A DNA stretch of 64,000 nt from contig JADJYJ010000019.1 of NCBI GenBank assembly GCA_016719785.1, forward strand, positions 1 through 64,000. Reading direction: 5' to 3'. This DNA is from Candidatus Amarolinea dominans (GTDB taxonomy: Bacteria; Chloroflexota; Anaerolineae; SSC4; Amarolineaceae). Numbering within the stretch: the first letter of the stretch is position 1; each line of letters begins with the position of its first letter. The notes under the pieces were generated by a model. It did not search any database. It saw only the letters and a program-made list of their open reading frames with translations, and was not told the origin of the DNA. Made by a program: the position numbers and the translations under genes. Below are positions 35,172 to 45,247 of this stretch, one piece after another.

Positions 35172-35765
35172 TCACGGTTCGATGTCGTACAGCACGGTCA
35201 GGAGGCGGGCGGACTCGGCCTGCAGCAGTGTGGAGACCTCGCGCGCGGCGCGGGCCAGCCAGGGCAAGTCGTTCCCGCGCAGGGTGTACGTCTGGCGAAT
35301 GTGCGCGGCCAGGAGCTGTTCGGTTGGCAGCTCGCCCTGCGCGGCCAGCAGCAATCGGAAGTAGGTCATCTGTTCGCTGAACGCGGTGAGCGTCGGCAGG
35401 TCGCAGGGCAGCACAGAGTAGTGCAGCGGCGGCGGCTGGCTGGGCAGATGACGGCGCAGCCGGCCCAGGGCGTCCCGATAGCCGACCAGGAGCGCGCTGA
35501 ACTCGGTGCGCAGCGTCTTGGAGAGCTGCGGGTGCTGCTGGTAAATGGCGCTGTCGAACGTATCTTCAGTGCTGCGGCGCACGACCCGGCGCCCAGGGTC
35601 CAATCCGCCGGTGTTGCCAAAGCTGACCACGGCGTAGATGGGCTGGCCGGCTGTGGGCTGCACGTAGACCAGGCTGCCCAAGGGCGGCGGCTGGTGCAAG
35701 GTGTAGCTCTCGGCCACGAAGCTGCTGGTATTGGTGGCGATGATCTCGCCGCAACGATCCGTCAT
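35172..35765 (-). CDS. HAS-barrel domain protein
   Basis: A 197-residue protein whose first 75 residues (CGEIIATNTSSFVAESY, LGSLVYVQ, IYAVVSFGNTGGLDPGRR) form a HAS-barrel, the domain found at the N-terminus of HerA and in stand-alone partners. The rest is helical without recognised motif. It follows the NurA gene by 40 bp (GGAGAGCGC before the ATG). Probably an accessory of a HerA-NurA complex; inference from context and fold. Confidence 0.7.
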   Translation of the reverse strand: MTDRCGEIIATNTSSFVAESYTLHQPPPLGSLVYVQPTAGQPIYAVVSFGNTGGLDPGRRVVRRSTEDTFDSAIYQQHPQLSKTLRTEFSALLVGYRDALGRLRRHLPSQPPPLHYSVLPCDLPTLTAFSEQMTYFRLLLAAQGELPTEQLLAAHIRQTYTLRGNDLPWLARAAREVSTLLQAESARLLTVLYDIEP

Positions 35766-35805
35766 GCGCTCTCCATCGTTTTGCTGAACAGTTTCCTTTG
35801 TGTTC

Positions 35806-36999
35806 CTAGATGCTACGCTCGCGCTTGCTGCGGTCCTTCAGCGAGCGGGCAACATAAATCTGCTGCTGGGCCAGGGCGGCTTCCAGCAGTTGTTCGACCA
35901 ATTGGCGGTCGCCCATGGCGATGACGGCCTGTTCGTGCGCCTCGACCAGGGCGGGGGGGAAGCCGCGCCCCCGGCGACACTGGTCCACCACCAGCGCATG
36001 AACCCGGTCGAGCAGGCCGGCATCGTCTGCCACCCACTGCGGGACTTCGACGCGGCCAATTTCGCCGCCCACGTTGACGTAGAAGAACAGAATCTGCTGG
36101 GCCGGGTGGGGATAGAACTTGCGCACGACCGGCTGGCGGCTCAGCCACAGGCCGGTGCGTTGACCGTCCTCCAGCATGGAATCGAGCAAGCGCCGATCTT
36201 CAAGCGGCACGATGGGGGCGCAGGCGTTCAGCCCGCTGTCGCGCAGGGTGACGCAGCGCGAGCAGACGACATGCTCGTCCGGGCACAGGCCGACGCGCAG
36301 CGCGTTGATGATCTCGTCGCTGCCCGGAAAGCTGATGTAGCTGGCAACCGGCACGCGGCGCTGGCGCAGCGTCTCCAGGGCGTCGAGATAGGGGCCTAAG
36401 AAGCGGGTGCGCACCTCCTCGCTCAGGCTGGGGCTGTCCAATCCCCAGACGATCAAGGTGCCATCGCGCAGCGCCAGCGCCTCCGGCTCGGAGATCGCCT
36501 CTGTGGCCTGCACCAGGGTTTCCATCTCAGAGACCGCCATCTTCACCGCGACCAGCGCGCCATCAATGGGCAGAGTCTGGTATTTGGGGGAGATGAAGAC
36601 ATCCTCGTCCTCGTAGAACAGCTTGCACTGGCTGCCCAGCTCCGCATCGGGCTGGCTGCCGTAGGTCAGAATGGCATAGCCGGAATTGATGACGTAGTAG
36701 CGCACGGGGCTGTGGCGGTCGGGGTAGATGGCCGAGCCGTCGGACGCGACCACGCAGAAGTTATCGCTGTGCGGGGGCAGGGGGTAGCGATTGGTCAGCG
36801 GCTCCAGGGGATAGCCCACCAGCCAGGCCGGGTGCGCCTGGGGATCGTCCAGCCGGCCGCGCAGATAGGCCGCGTCCCGGGTCAGGAACTGCTCACGCGC
36901 CGCGGCCAGGCGGTCGCTAGAGGCGTCCAGGCTCAGGTTTTGGGTCATCTGCTCTATTTGTGTACTCAGGCTCTCAAGGTCAAGCGGCATCGGTCTCAT
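35806..36999 (-). CDS. NurA-domain nuclease
   Basis: A 397-residue NurA-like protein. The domain is marked by VVASDGSAIYPDRHSPVRYYVINSG split around a metal-binding Asp (about residue 88), LIVWGLDSPSL with a second acidic site, ASYISFPGS, and the C-terminal block FFYVNVGGEIGRVEVPQW then VDQCRRGRGFPPALVEAHEQAVI. NurA digests DNA ends with HerA. The first gene of a five-gene operon. The start is uncertain: ATG 36999 or ATG 36990. Confidence 0.78.
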   Translation of the reverse strand: MRPMPLDLESLSTQIEQMTQNLSLDASSDRLAAAREQFLTRDAAYLRGRLDDPQAHPAWLVGYPLEPLTNRYPLPPHSDNFCVVASDGSAIYPDRHSPVRYYVINSGYAILTYGSQPDAELGSQCKLFYEDEDVFISPKYQTLPIDGALVAVKMAVSEMETLVQATEAISEPEALALRDGTLIVWGLDSPSLSEEVRTRFLGPYLDALETLRQRRVPVASYISFPGSDEIINALRVGLCPDEHVVCSRCVTLRDSGLNACAPIVPLEDRRLLDSMLEDGQRTGLWLSRQPVVRKFYPHPAQQILFFYVNVGGEIGRVEVPQWVADDAGLLDRVHALVVDQCRRGRGFPPALVEAHEQAVIAMGDRQLVEQLLEAALAQQQIYVARSLKDRSKRERSI

Positions 37000-37150
37000 T
37001 CCGTGCAGAGCTGATGGGTGATGGGGAACCGTGGAAATTGTAGCGCATGGCCGCGGCTGGTGTCAAGTTAAACAGGCATGGCTTCGAAGGGATGACTTTG
37101 ACAAGTTGAAGGGCTGCTGTGCCCCAGGACTGAAATGCTCCCCTGCGGCT

Positions 37151-37179
37151 TTGCCATCTTGATCGTTCGTTCGTATAAT
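37151..37179 (+). promoter_or_regulatory. Predicted promoter of the nucleotidyltransferase gene
   Basis: TTGCCA (37151-37156), 17-bp spacer, TATAAT (37174-37179); about 77 bp upstream of the start codon. The rest of the 37000-37255 gap shows nothing else. Confidence 0.65.
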
Positions 37180-37255
37180 CCAGCAGGCGAATCTGCACAG
37201 CGCCTGGATCGAACGGGCTGCGAACGCCACTCAGAAGGAGAGACGAGGAGAGATT

Positions 37256-38026
37256 ATGGAGCCAATTGATGTCATCGTCACAGCGGGATACTCGGAAGGG
37301 AAACCGGATTTGCTGGCCGAGTACACCGGCTCGCCGCGCAAGGCGCTGGCGCCGCTGGCGGGCAAGCCGATGGTATGGCACGTCGTACATGCCCTGCGCG
37401 CAGCCCCCTCCGTTCGCGATATCATCGTCATGGGCATTGCCCCTGAAGAAGGGGTGGACTTGGGCACGCCGGTGACGTTCGTTCGTAATCAACCGGGCTT
37501 GCTCGATAACGTCTATGCCGGTCTCGATACGGTGCTGCGTCAGCATCCCGATGCCATTATGACCCTCGTCGCATCGGGCGACATTCCCCTGCTGACGTCG
37601 GACATGGTCGAATGGTTTGTGGCGACCTGCCGGCAATCCGAACATGACGTCTATTACTCGGTTGTGCCCAAGGCGGTCATGGAAACCGCTTTTCCAACTT
37701 CTAAACGCAGTTACATTCGCTTCCGCGAGGGGCCTCACTGCGGCGGCGATCTGTTCATGGTGCGCTTGGCCGCAGCCCATCGCAGCGAGAGCCTGGTGCG
37801 CGCCGCGCTCGATCGGCGCAAGAGCGCCTGGCGGCAGGCGCTCCTGATGGGCGTCGGCACCCTGCTCAAACTGGCGGTGGGTCGCCTGAGCCTGCCCGAC
37901 GCCGAACGAGTGGCAACCCGTATTTTCCAGGTCCGTGGCCGCGCGGTAGTGGCGCCCTACGCGGCCATCGGTATGGACGTGGACAAACCGTTCCAGTACG
38001 ACATCGTGCGCCAGAGAATGGGCTAG
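37256..38026 (+). CDS. MobA-like NTP transferase domain protein
   Basis: A 256-residue nucleotidyltransferase-fold protein. VIVTAGYSEGKPDLLAEYTG replaces the usual GGxGxR loop, followed by RKALAPLAGKPMVWHVVHAL, an Asp in ASGDIPLL (about residue 104, the metal-binding position), and a GMDVDKPFQYDIV ending. The family makes activated sugars, molybdopterin nucleotides or compatible-solute precursors; the substrate is not clear. GAGGAGAGATT precedes the ATG. The altered glycine loop is a point to note. Confidence 0.8.
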   Translation: MEPIDVIVTAGYSEGKPDLLAEYTGSPRKALAPLAGKPMVWHVVHALRAAPSVRDIIVMGIAPEEGVDLGTPVTFVRNQPGLLDNVYAGLDTVLRQHPDAIMTLVASGDIPLLTSDMVEWFVATCRQSEHDVYYSVVPKAVMETAFPTSKRSYIRFREGPHCGGDLFMVRLAAAHRSESLVRAALDRRKSAWRQALLMGVGTLLKLAVGRLSLPDAERVATRIFQVRGRAVVAPYAAIGMDVDKPFQYDIVRQRMG

Positions 38027-38100
38027 AAAATGGACCGAAGACCAGGGAGACGCACAGCTCCGCCCCAGTCGGCGCCAATAGGGGGTCAGCAAGCAGTATC

Positions 38101-38676
38101 GTGAGCGAACAGCCGCCGCATCTTCCGCTCCCGTCCCAACAAACGGACCGCCGCACCTGGCGCAGCCGGATCGGAGCCTGGGATCGTGCGCGCAGTGCGC
38201 GCCTCGTGGTGACGCGTCACGGGGATGCGCGCTACGGCCTGGCCTGGCTGGGCGCACACCTGGGGGACGGCTACCTTTGGTTCACATTGGCCGCGCTGGG
38301 CCTGTGGCTGGGCGATGACCCTCTGCGCCGCGGTGTGCTGCTGTGGATCATCAGCATGGCGGTTGGCGGCAGCCTCACCACCTCCAGCAAGTTCATCCTG
38401 CGACGCCAGCGCCCACAGGAACAGCACGGCTTCTATTCGGTCAAATATGACCGTCACAGCTTCCCATCCGGCCACGCCACACGCATGGGCGCCGTCGCGA
38501 CCTGGGGCGCCATCCTCTTTCCCGGTTACGCCTGGGTGTTCATCGGTGTGTCATTGTGGACCGCCTGGAGCCGCGTGGCCCTGAGTGTTCACTACCTGCT
38601 CGATGTCGTCATCGGTCTCACCATTGGCGTCGCGACGTCGCTACTCATCTTCGCGGTCACCGGTGGTCGCGTCTGA
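38101..38676 (+). CDS. PAP2-superfamily membrane phosphatase
   Basis: A 191-residue integral membrane protein with the three phosphatase motifs: [14 protein letters not shown] and [12 protein letters not shown]. Such enzymes dephosphorylate lipid phosphates, including undecaprenyl pyrophosphate, outside the membrane. GTG start with a weak ribosome site. It follows the nucleotidyltransferase by 74 bp, probably in the same transcript. Confidence 0.88.
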   Translation: MSEQPPHLPLPSQQTDRRTWRSRIGAWDRARSARLVVTRHGDARYGLAWLGAHLGDGYLWFTLAALGLWLGDDPLRRGVLLWIISMAVGGSLTTSSKFILRRQRPQEQHGFYSVKYDRHSFPSGHATRMGAVATWGAILFPGYAWVFIGVSLWTAWSRVALSVHYLLDVVIGLTIGVATSLLIFAVTGGRV

Positions 38677-38732
38677 TCGGGGTCAGGGCGCGGCCCTCCA
38701 CCCTGATATGCGCCCTGGCTTACGGCCGCTGC

Positions 38733-38762
38733 TTGACCCCGATAAACGAGCGGTGGTAGAAT
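38733..38762 (+). promoter_or_regulatory. Predicted promoter of the acyl-CoA dehydrogenase operon
   Basis: TTGACC (38733-38738), 18-bp spacer, TAGAAT (38757-38762), about 78 bp before the start codon. Confidence 0.55.
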
Positions 38763-38839
38763 GGGGATACACGGTACAGAGAATACGCCTGTTGGCGAAA
38801 ACGTCACCCGTTTGCGCTACAGCGCAAGGAGACAAGACA

Positions 38840-39985
38840 ATGTTGTTCGAACTCGATGATGAGCACAAAGCTTTACACGCGATGGTGCGCGATTTCGTAG
38901 ATCGGGAAGTTGCCCCGCGCGCGCGGCATGTGGACGAGACGGGTGAATACCCATGGGACACCCTGAAAAAGATGGCGCCGCTGGGCCTCCTGGGTTTGAA
39001 CATCCCGGAGGAGTATGGCGGCGCCGGCGCTGATCAAATCAGCGCGGCGATTCTGATCGAAGAATTGGGCCGGGGCTGTGGTTCCACGGCGCTCATTGTG
39101 GCCGCGCACCTGGGACTGTGCTGCGGCCCACTCAACCGCTTTGGCACCCACGCCCAAAAGCGGACCTACCTCGTCCCGCTGGCCCAGGGGCAGCACATCG
39201 GCTGCCTCGGTTTGACCGAGCCGGGCGCCGGATCGGATTTACAGGGGGGCGTGCGCACCTTTGCCGAGCTTGTGGGCAGCGAATGGGTCATCAACGGCAG
39301 CAAGATGTGGCTCACGAACGCCGGCGAGGCCACCACGGCGCTGCTGCTGGTGCGCACCGACAAGCGCGGCGGCAGTCGCAGCCTGAGTCACGTCATCGTG
39401 CCGACGAGCACGCCAGGTTTTCAACCGGGCAAACCCGAAGAGAAGATGGGGCTGCACGGCTCTCACACCTACGCGGTGGCGATTGACAACGTGCGCGTGC
39501 CGGCAGAAAACCTGCTCGGCGAGGAGGGTCGCGGCCTGCATCAAACGCTGGAGGTGCTCGACGGCGGGCGCATCGGCATCGCCGCGCTGAGCGTGGGCCT
39601 GGCGCAGGCCGCACTGGACGCCGCCCTCGCCTACGCCAAGTCGCGCGCCGCGTTCGGCACCGCCATCGCCAATCACCAGGCAGTGCAGTGGATGCTGGCC
39701 GACAGCGACACCGACATTCAGGCCGCGCGTCTGCTCGTCTTCAAGGCGGCGTGGCTCAAAGACCTGGGAAGGCCGTATACCAAAGAAGCGGCGCAGGCCA
39801 AGCTGTTTGCCACGGAAATGGCCGAGCGTGTCTGCTACCGCGCCATTCAGATTCATGGCGGCTACGGCTATTCACGAGAGTACCCGGTGGAGCGCATCTA
39901 CCGGGATAACCGCCTCATGGAAATCGGCGAGGGCACCAGTGAGATTCAACGCCTGGTGATCGCGCGCCGCTTGCTGGAAGAATAG
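38840..39985 (+). CDS. Acyl-CoA dehydrogenase
   Basis: A 381-residue FAD enzyme that oxidises acyl-CoA to enoyl-CoA. Start at 38840 behind AAGGAGAC. All three domains are present: helical N-terminus with [11 protein letters not shown], the beta domain with [15 protein letters not shown] and [14 protein letters not shown], and a C-terminal helical domain with [20 protein letters not shown] and [16 protein letters not shown]. The base is the Glu of [10 protein letters not shown] (about residue 364), as in short-chain and branched-chain enzymes. First gene of a three-gene operon; the chain-length preference is not evident. Confidence 0.93.
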   Translation: MLFELDDEHKALHAMVRDFVDREVAPRARHVDETGEYPWDTLKKMAPLGLLGLNIPEEYGGAGADQISAAILIEELGRGCGSTALIVAAHLGLCCGPLNRFGTHAQKRTYLVPLAQGQHIGCLGLTEPGAGSDLQGGVRTFAELVGSEWVINGSKMWLTNAGEATTALLLVRTDKRGGSRSLSHVIVPTSTPGFQPGKPEEKMGLHGSHTYAVAIDNVRVPAENLLGEEGRGLHQTLEVLDGGRIGIAALSVGLAQAALDAALAYAKSRAAFGTAIANHQAVQWMLADSDTDIQAARLLVFKAAWLKDLGRPYTKEAAQAKLFATEMAERVCYRAIQIHGGYGYSREYPVERIYRDNRLMEIGEGTSEIQRLVIARRLLEE

Positions 39986-40011
39986 GCAGGCCTGAGCCGA
40001 AGGGAGGCGTC

Positions 40012-40530
40012 ATGTCTCACCCGCTGGTTGAACTGGCGCGGCAAACGCTGCAGGAAACGATCGTTCATCACCGCCCTTTCAGCGCGCCGGCCGACGTGGT
40101 ACAGCAGTTCCCCACACCGGCCGCCGTGTTTGTCACCCTGTGGACGGCCGACGGCGCGCTGCGCGGCTGTATTGGATCGGTTGTCCCCGTCACCGCGTCA
40201 CTGGCGGCAGAAGTGGTGGCCGGCAGTGTGGCGGCGGCCACGCGCGATCCACGCTTTCGGCCGGTGACGCCAGATGAAGTACCCTCTCTGCGCATCGAAG
40301 TCTCGGTGCTGGGCGAGCCAGAGCCGGTAGATTCCTTGAGCGACCTGGACCCAGCCCGATTCGGTGTGATTGTGGTACGCCAACGCGACGGTCGCCGCGG
40401 CCTGCTGCTGCCAAACATCGAGGGCATCGAGACGCCGGCGTTGCAGGTGGCGCTGGCGCGGCGCAAAGCGACAATCGGTGCAGACGAACCGATACGCCTG
40501 TTTCGCTTCAGTACCGAAAAGTACGATTGA
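40012..40530 (+). CDS. AMMECR1-domain protein (AmmeMemoRadiSam system protein A)
   Basis: A 172-residue protein with the AMMECR1 signature LRGCIGS (about 50-56) and SLAAEVVAGSVAAATRDPRF, then IEVSVLGEPEPV and a GLLLPNIEGIETPALQ ending. In other genomes it is often joined to MEMO and radical-SAM genes, neither of which is here. Biochemical role unknown. GGGAGG precedes the ATG; 26 bp after the dehydrogenase stop. Confidence 0.92.
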   Translation: MSHPLVELARQTLQETIVHHRPFSAPADVVQQFPTPAAVFVTLWTADGALRGCIGSVVPVTASLAAEVVAGSVAAATRDPRFRPVTPDEVPSLRIEVSVLGEPEPVDSLSDLDPARFGVIVVRQRDGRRGLLLPNIEGIETPALQVALARRKATIGADEPIRLFRFSTEKYD

Positions 40531-40554
40531 CGCAGTGTAAGGGGCACGGTCACT

Positions 40555-41553
40555 ATGCCGGAGATCCGTCAGAACATCGCGACGAAAGAATGGGTGATCA
40601 TTGCCAGCGAGCGCGCCAAGCGCCCGGAGCAGTTCATCACCAATTCGCGCCCTGTGACCGCGGACCAACCGGTCCTCGATGCGCATTGCCCTTTTTGCCC
40701 TGGCAATGAAGAAGGGCCTGAATTCGAAGTGCTGCGCGTGCCCACCACCGGCCCGTGGCAACTGCGGGTGCTCAACAACCGTTACCCGGCCGTGGAACGG
40801 GAAGGTGACCCGCAGCGCCACTCCCAGGGCGTGGAGCGCAGCATCCACGCCGTGGGCTATCACGAGGTGGTGGTCGAATCACGGCTGCACAACACCACGT
40901 CCGCGCTGCAAAAGGATGCCGAGGTGGCCTGGACACTGCTCACCCTGCAAAAGCGTGCGCGCGAGATGGCCCACGATAGCCGCATCGAGCATGTCCTGAT
41001 TTTCAAGAACCACGGGCCTGGCGCCGGCGCCTCGATTGCCCATCCCCACGCCCAGATCATCGGCCTGCCCATCGTGCCGCAAAACACCCGCGCGCGCATG
41101 GAAGAGGCGCGGCGATATTTCGATGATACCGGTCACTGCGTTCATTGTTACATTCTGGCCGAGGAGTTGAAAGCGGGCACGCGGATCATTGCCGAAAACG
41201 CCCACCATGTCGCCCTGGTACCCTATGCCGCGTCAACTCCCTTTCACGTCTGGCTGCTGCCCAAGCGCCACCGCCATTCGTTCAACAACGTGCCGCCCGA
41301 AGAGATCGAGGCGATGGCCGCGCTGCTGCGCCTGATCACCGGCAAATTGTATGTGGGATTGCGCGATCCGGACTATAATTTCATGGTGCGCTCCGCACCG
41401 GTGCATGAACCGGGTCGCGACTACACGCACTGGTATCTCACCGTCGTGCCGCGGCTGAACACCACGGCCGGTTTCGAGATCGGCTCTGGCATGCGCATCA
41501 ACGCGGCCCTGCCAGAAGAATGTGCGGCCTTTTTGCGCAGTACGAACGGCTGA
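40555..41553 (+). CDS. galT: Galactose-1-phosphate uridylyltransferase
   Basis: A 332-residue HIT-superfamily enzyme that exchanges UMP between UDP-glucose and galactose-1-phosphate (Leloir pathway) or a related sugar. The catalytic His lies in AHPHAQIIG (163-167). Zinc-binding CPFCPGNE (45, 48), RYPAVE, NHGPGAGAS and FHVWLLPKRH are in the usual order. Last gene of the operon, 24 bp after the AMMECR1 gene. Close homologues with different sugar specificity exist, so the substrate is moderately sure. Confidence 0.9.
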   Translation: MPEIRQNIATKEWVIIASERAKRPEQFITNSRPVTADQPVLDAHCPFCPGNEEGPEFEVLRVPTTGPWQLRVLNNRYPAVEREGDPQRHSQGVERSIHAVGYHEVVVESRLHNTTSALQKDAEVAWTLLTLQKRAREMAHDSRIEHVLIFKNHGPGAGASIAHPHAQIIGLPIVPQNTRARMEEARRYFDDTGHCVHCYILAEELKAGTRIIAENAHHVALVPYAASTPFHVWLLPKRHRHSFNNVPPEEIEAMAALLRLITGKLYVGLRDPDYNFMVRSAPVHEPGRDYTHWYLTVVPRLNTTAGFEIGSGMRINAALPEECAAFLRSTNG

Positions 41554-41629
41554 CCGAGGGCTTTCCCGGCGCAGGTGAGGGCACAATCCTGCCTGAAAAC
41601 ATCTTTGCGCCCCCGCGTTGTAACTGCTC

Positions 41630-44600
41630 CTACGCACACCCCAGGTTCCACGCCGCGGCCACGGTCATCACATCCACCACATCAATCACGCCGTCGGGAA
41701 TCACGTCGTAGCGCGCATCGTACAGCCCCGGGTCGTACCAGCGCTGTGCCACGGCCTGAATGTCGTTGACATCCACCAAGCCACTGCTGTTGAAATCATA
41801 ACACAGGGTGACGGCGCCGATGATGCGCACGACGCGGCCGTTATAGGTGTCCGCCACCAGCAGATCGCCGCTGGGCAGGAGGGTCAGTCCCAGCGGGCTC
41901 CAGAAGCTGCCGGTATGTCCATCGTTCGGCTCGCTCCAACTGCGCAGCAGCGCGCCGGCCGGCGTGAGCAGCTTGATCTGGCTGTCGCCCACATCGCTGG
42001 CCGCGACCGCGTCGCCGGGCAGCCGCGCCAGCCCCTGCGGCCGGTTCAGCCCCGTGGCCCAGTGCGCCTGCCAGGTCAGGTTGACGCCGTCAGCGTGCAG
42101 CGCCTCGATGCGTCCGTTGCCGCTGTCGGCTACCAGGATCGTTTGCCCAGCCGGGCCGGCCCCGCCGATGCCGAGCAGCGCCTGCGGGCTGCTGAACTGC
42201 CCCGCGCCGCTGCCCAGGCCGCCGAATTGACTCAGCGTGTTGCCCAACCAATCCAGCACATCCACGCGGTGCGCGCTGCTCTGGCTGACCAGCAGCCTCG
42301 TCTGTTGACTGTTGCCCACGCGCGCCACACCGCTGATGAACAGCTCATCCAGGCTGGCGTCGGCCTGATCGCGGCCATCCACGCCCGCGCCCACGCTGAG
42401 CCAGGTGGGCATGCCGGCCATGGGGACGCGCTGTACATGCGAGTCCAGCAGGCGGCCATCTACCCAGAAGGTGAAGCGGCGGTAGAGCGGGTCCGGCGGC
42501 GCGGGTTGCCAGGCCAGCGCCAGGTGATGCCAGACGCCCGGCTGCCAATCGGACACGTCCGCGTACAGGGCAAAATCGTGCTGCCCCAGGCTGCCGTCCG
42601 TAAACCAGGCGTAGAGCCAGTTCCAGTCGGCCTTGGCCAGGCGCAGGCGATAGCCGTCGCCGCCGGCCTGCAACGCCTCGAACAGGGCGTGCTCCTGGTT
42701 GTCTGCGCCGGGCCAGTCGGGCCTGACCCACAGTTGCACGCTGCCCTGGTTCGGATCGAAATGGCCGGACGCCGCGTAGGCCAGTTGATCGTTGCCGTCC
42801 ACCAGCACCGCGCCATCGAAACGGCCGGGCGTGAAACTGACGCCGGTGGCGGTCACCGGCAGGCTGCCGCTCAGCTTGAGGCTGTTGTCGAACGGCGCCA
42901 GGCCCAGCGTCTGCCCATCGGCCGCCGGTCGCCCGGTGATGGTGAACGGCGCACTCGCCAGCGCCACGCCTGACGGGCCGTGCAGCGGGCCGCTGACAAA
43001 GCCCTCCGACCCAAACCAGTTGACCAGTTGGCGCTGGCTGTCCAGCACCTTGATGCGGTTTTCGCCGGTCACCGCGGCCAGCAGTTGCCCGTCCGCGCTG
43101 CGCACCAGGGCGCGACTGCCGGCCAGGCCCAGGTGTACCGTGCCCTGCCTCCCCACCCAGCGGTCATCCGCCCACTGCGTGAGCAAGGCGCCGTCGTGAC
43201 CATCCAGGATGGCCCGCTCGCCGCTGGTTGGGTTGACCGTGACCGCGGCCGGCAAAATGGTGCGCGGCGCGCGGAAGATGGGGCTGAAGCCGCTCTCGCG
43301 GCCCTGGCTGTCCACGGCCGTCACCGCGTAGCGAGCCGTGCGGTGCGAGGTGTCCACCAGGCTGAGGCCGCTGGTGGTGGCGATGACCGTCAGGGGGTAG
43401 AAGGTCGGTTCCTGCCCGCGGTAGATGCGGTAGGCGCTGATGTCCGCCGACGGGCTGGGCGTCCAATTCAGGCTGACGGTGGCGCCATCCACGCGGCCGT
43501 CGAGCGCCGGCGGCGCCGCAGGCGCGCCGGCCGCGGGCAGGTGCGTGTTCAATTCCCGTTCGTACGCGCCGGCGCCGGTTTGCCAGTAGGCCAGGTTGAA
43601 ATCGGTCAGCGACCACCAGGCATAGAACGGCGGTTGCCCGGCCTGACTGACCTGCACCAGGAGCTGCGCACCGAAGCCGACGACGTCAATCTGACCGAAG
43701 GGATTGGGCGCCAGGGTGTGGCCGGTGGCGGTGGTGATGCCGCCGAGCGGCAGGCTGCGGTTGGGCAGGGCCACGCGGCCATCCGCGCCGGTCACGCCGC
43801 TGGCGATGGGCACGCTCTGCACGACGCCGCCGGCGGTCTGGAAGATTGCCACGGCCGCGCCGGGCAGCGGCTGACCGCGGTTGTCGAGCACAGCCAGACT
43901 GTTGCTGGCCGGCACATCGAACAGATACTCGCCAAAATAACCGCGGCGTTGGCCCTGGTTGCGGTTGAGCGCCAGCGCCGTGTGGTCGCCGTAATCGCGC
44001 CAGGGCGTGTGCGAGCCGACATCGCCGCCGCCCATCAGCCCCGGCCGCGGCCAGTCGAAGCCGAGCAGCAGCGGCCGGCCGTCGCTGTCGGTCACCTGGT
44101 TCTGGTAACTGCCCGCGACGTTCAGGTTGTACTCGTCAATGATGCCCAGTTGGTGGGTTAGCTCGTGGATCAGGCCCCAGTCAATCGCGCCGGCGAAGGT
44201 CTGCGCATAGTTCTCGGCCGAGAGCAGCGACTCATCCTCCGGCGTGTCAGGATCGTTCGGCTCCACGCGGAAGGTCCAGCGGCCGTCGAACCAGACGCTG
44301 CCGCTGACCAGGTCGCCGCCCACCTCCTCGGTGGCGGTGATGACATCAATGCGCACGCGGTCGAGGACGCCGCTGGGCGCGGCCGCATAGGTCGCGGCCG
44401 CCAGGTTGACGTTCATGCGGTCGAACTGCGCCTGAATCCAGTCGTCGAAGCTCCAGGAGCCGACCAGGTTGGTGCGGGTGGCAAAGGCCTGCACGATCAG
44501 CGGATGCACCAGCACATCCATGTAGAGCGCATCGGTGGCGTCGCTGCGCTGGTTGTTGTTGCGCGTGATTTCGCTGAAGGTAATGGCCGGATCGAGCGTC

Positions 44601-45193
44601 AGGGTGACGGTGAAGCGGTCGGTCTGCCAGGGCCAGGTGAGGGTGAGCGTGGTGGTGACGCCGGGCGCCAGCGGCGGCAGCGTCGCCAGGGTGATGTGCG
44701 GCCGGCCAGGCGCGGCCCCGAACGAGTTCGGGACTCCGGGAGACGCGGCGGCGGGCAGGATGGCCCAAACGGCGCTGGCGGCGGGGCTGGTGAGCGTGCC
44801 CTGGTTGGCAATGGCTGCGCTGAAGGTGACGATTTCGCCGGGCAGGGGAAAGCGGCGCAGCCCCTGCGTGCCCGCGCACAGGTCGGGTAAGCCGCTGCTG
44901 TAGTCCAGGCAGAAGCGCTGGTAGCGCGGGGTGCGCTCGATCCACTGCACGCTGAGGTCGGGCAGGTTGGGCGCGAGGCTGGGCGGTGTGCTTGATTTGG
45001 CCGCGTCCGGCGCCACCCAGTAGAACGGCGGCGGCGCGGGCGGGGCCAGCGGCCCCGTCCACGCGCCGAGCGCCAGGCGGCGGTCCTGCCAGGGCGCGGC
45101 CGGTTCTGCCAGGGCCGGCCGCACCACGGTCAGCGCGGCCAGGGCCAGCAAGAAGAGGAGGACAACAAGGCTCAACCACCAGCGAGTGTGCAT
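41630..45193 (-). CDS. Secreted multidomain zinc metalloprotease-like protein with dockerin end
   Basis: A 1187-residue exported protein. Signal peptide about 1-30. A CARDB-like beta domain (about 78-215) precedes a zincin region with HELTHQLG (His343, Glu344, His347) and IIDEY, a probable peptidase of unassigned family. It is followed by a beta domain, a fibronectin III-like domain (SLNWTPSPSADISAYRIYRG), a LamG-type domain (FDPNQGSVQLWVRPDW), NHL-like repeats (LVADSGNGRIEALH, LVADTYNGRVVRI), and a C-terminal dockerin-like pair: DFNSSGLVDVNDIQ and DVIPDGVIDVVDV, each with DxNxDG-type calcium ligands. Start uncertain (45193 or GTG 45214). It lies 54 bp after another secreted metalloprotease; both end in dockerin-like modules. 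Confidence 0.85.
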   Translation of the reverse strand: MHTRWWLSLVVLLFLLALAALTVVRPALAEPAAPWQDRRLALGAWTGPLAPPAPPPFYWVAPDAAKSSTPPSLAPNLPDLSVQWIERTPRYQRFCLDYSSGLPDLCAGTQGLRRFPLPGEIVTFSAAIANQGTLTSPAASAVWAILPAAASPGVPNSFGAAPGRPHITLATLPPLAPGVTTTLTLTWPWQTDRFTVTLTLDPAITFSEITRNNNQRSDATDALYMDVLVHPLIVQAFATRTNLVGSWSFDDWIQAQFDRMNVNLAAATYAAAPSGVLDRVRIDVITATEEVGGDLVSGSVWFDGRWTFRVEPNDPDTPEDESLLSAENYAQTFAGAIDWGLIHELTHQLGIIDEYNLNVAGSYQNQVTDSDGRPLLLGFDWPRPGLMGGGDVGSHTPWRDYGDHTALALNRNQGQRRGYFGEYLFDVPASNSLAVLDNRGQPLPGAAVAIFQTAGGVVQSVPIASGVTGADGRVALPNRSLPLGGITTATGHTLAPNPFGQIDVVGFGAQLLVQVSQAGQPPFYAWWSLTDFNLAYWQTGAGAYERELNTHLPAAGAPAAPPALDGRVDGATVSLNWTPSPSADISAYRIYRGQEPTFYPLTVIATTSGLSLVDTSHRTARYAVTAVDSQGRESGFSPIFRAPRTILPAAVTVNPTSGERAILDGHDGALLTQWADDRWVGRQGTVHLGLAGSRALVRSADGQLLAAVTGENRIKVLDSQRQLVNWFGSEGFVSGPLHGPSGVALASAPFTITGRPAADGQTLGLAPFDNSLKLSGSLPVTATGVSFTPGRFDGAVLVDGNDQLAYAASGHFDPNQGSVQLWVRPDWPGADNQEHALFEALQAGGDGYRLRLAKADWNWLYAWFTDGSLGQHDFALYADVSDWQPGVWHHLALAWQPAPPDPLYRRFTFWVDGRLLDSHVQRVPMAGMPTWLSVGAGVDGRDQADASLDELFISGVARVGNSQQTRLLVSQSSAHRVDVLDWLGNTLSQFGGLGSGAGQFSSPQALLGIGGAGPAGQTILVADSGNGRIEALHADGVNLTWQAHWATGLNRPQGLARLPGDAVAASDVGDSQIKLLTPAGALLRSWSEPNDGHTGSFWSPLGLTLLPSGDLLVADTYNGRVVRIIGAVTLCYDFNSSGLVDVNDIQAVAQRWYDPGLYDARYDVIPDGVIDVVDVMTVAAAWNLGCA

Positions 45194-45247
45194 ACGATTT
45201 TTCTCACTGCTCACTTATCAGACACCGGATTCATTCGGTGGGCTGCT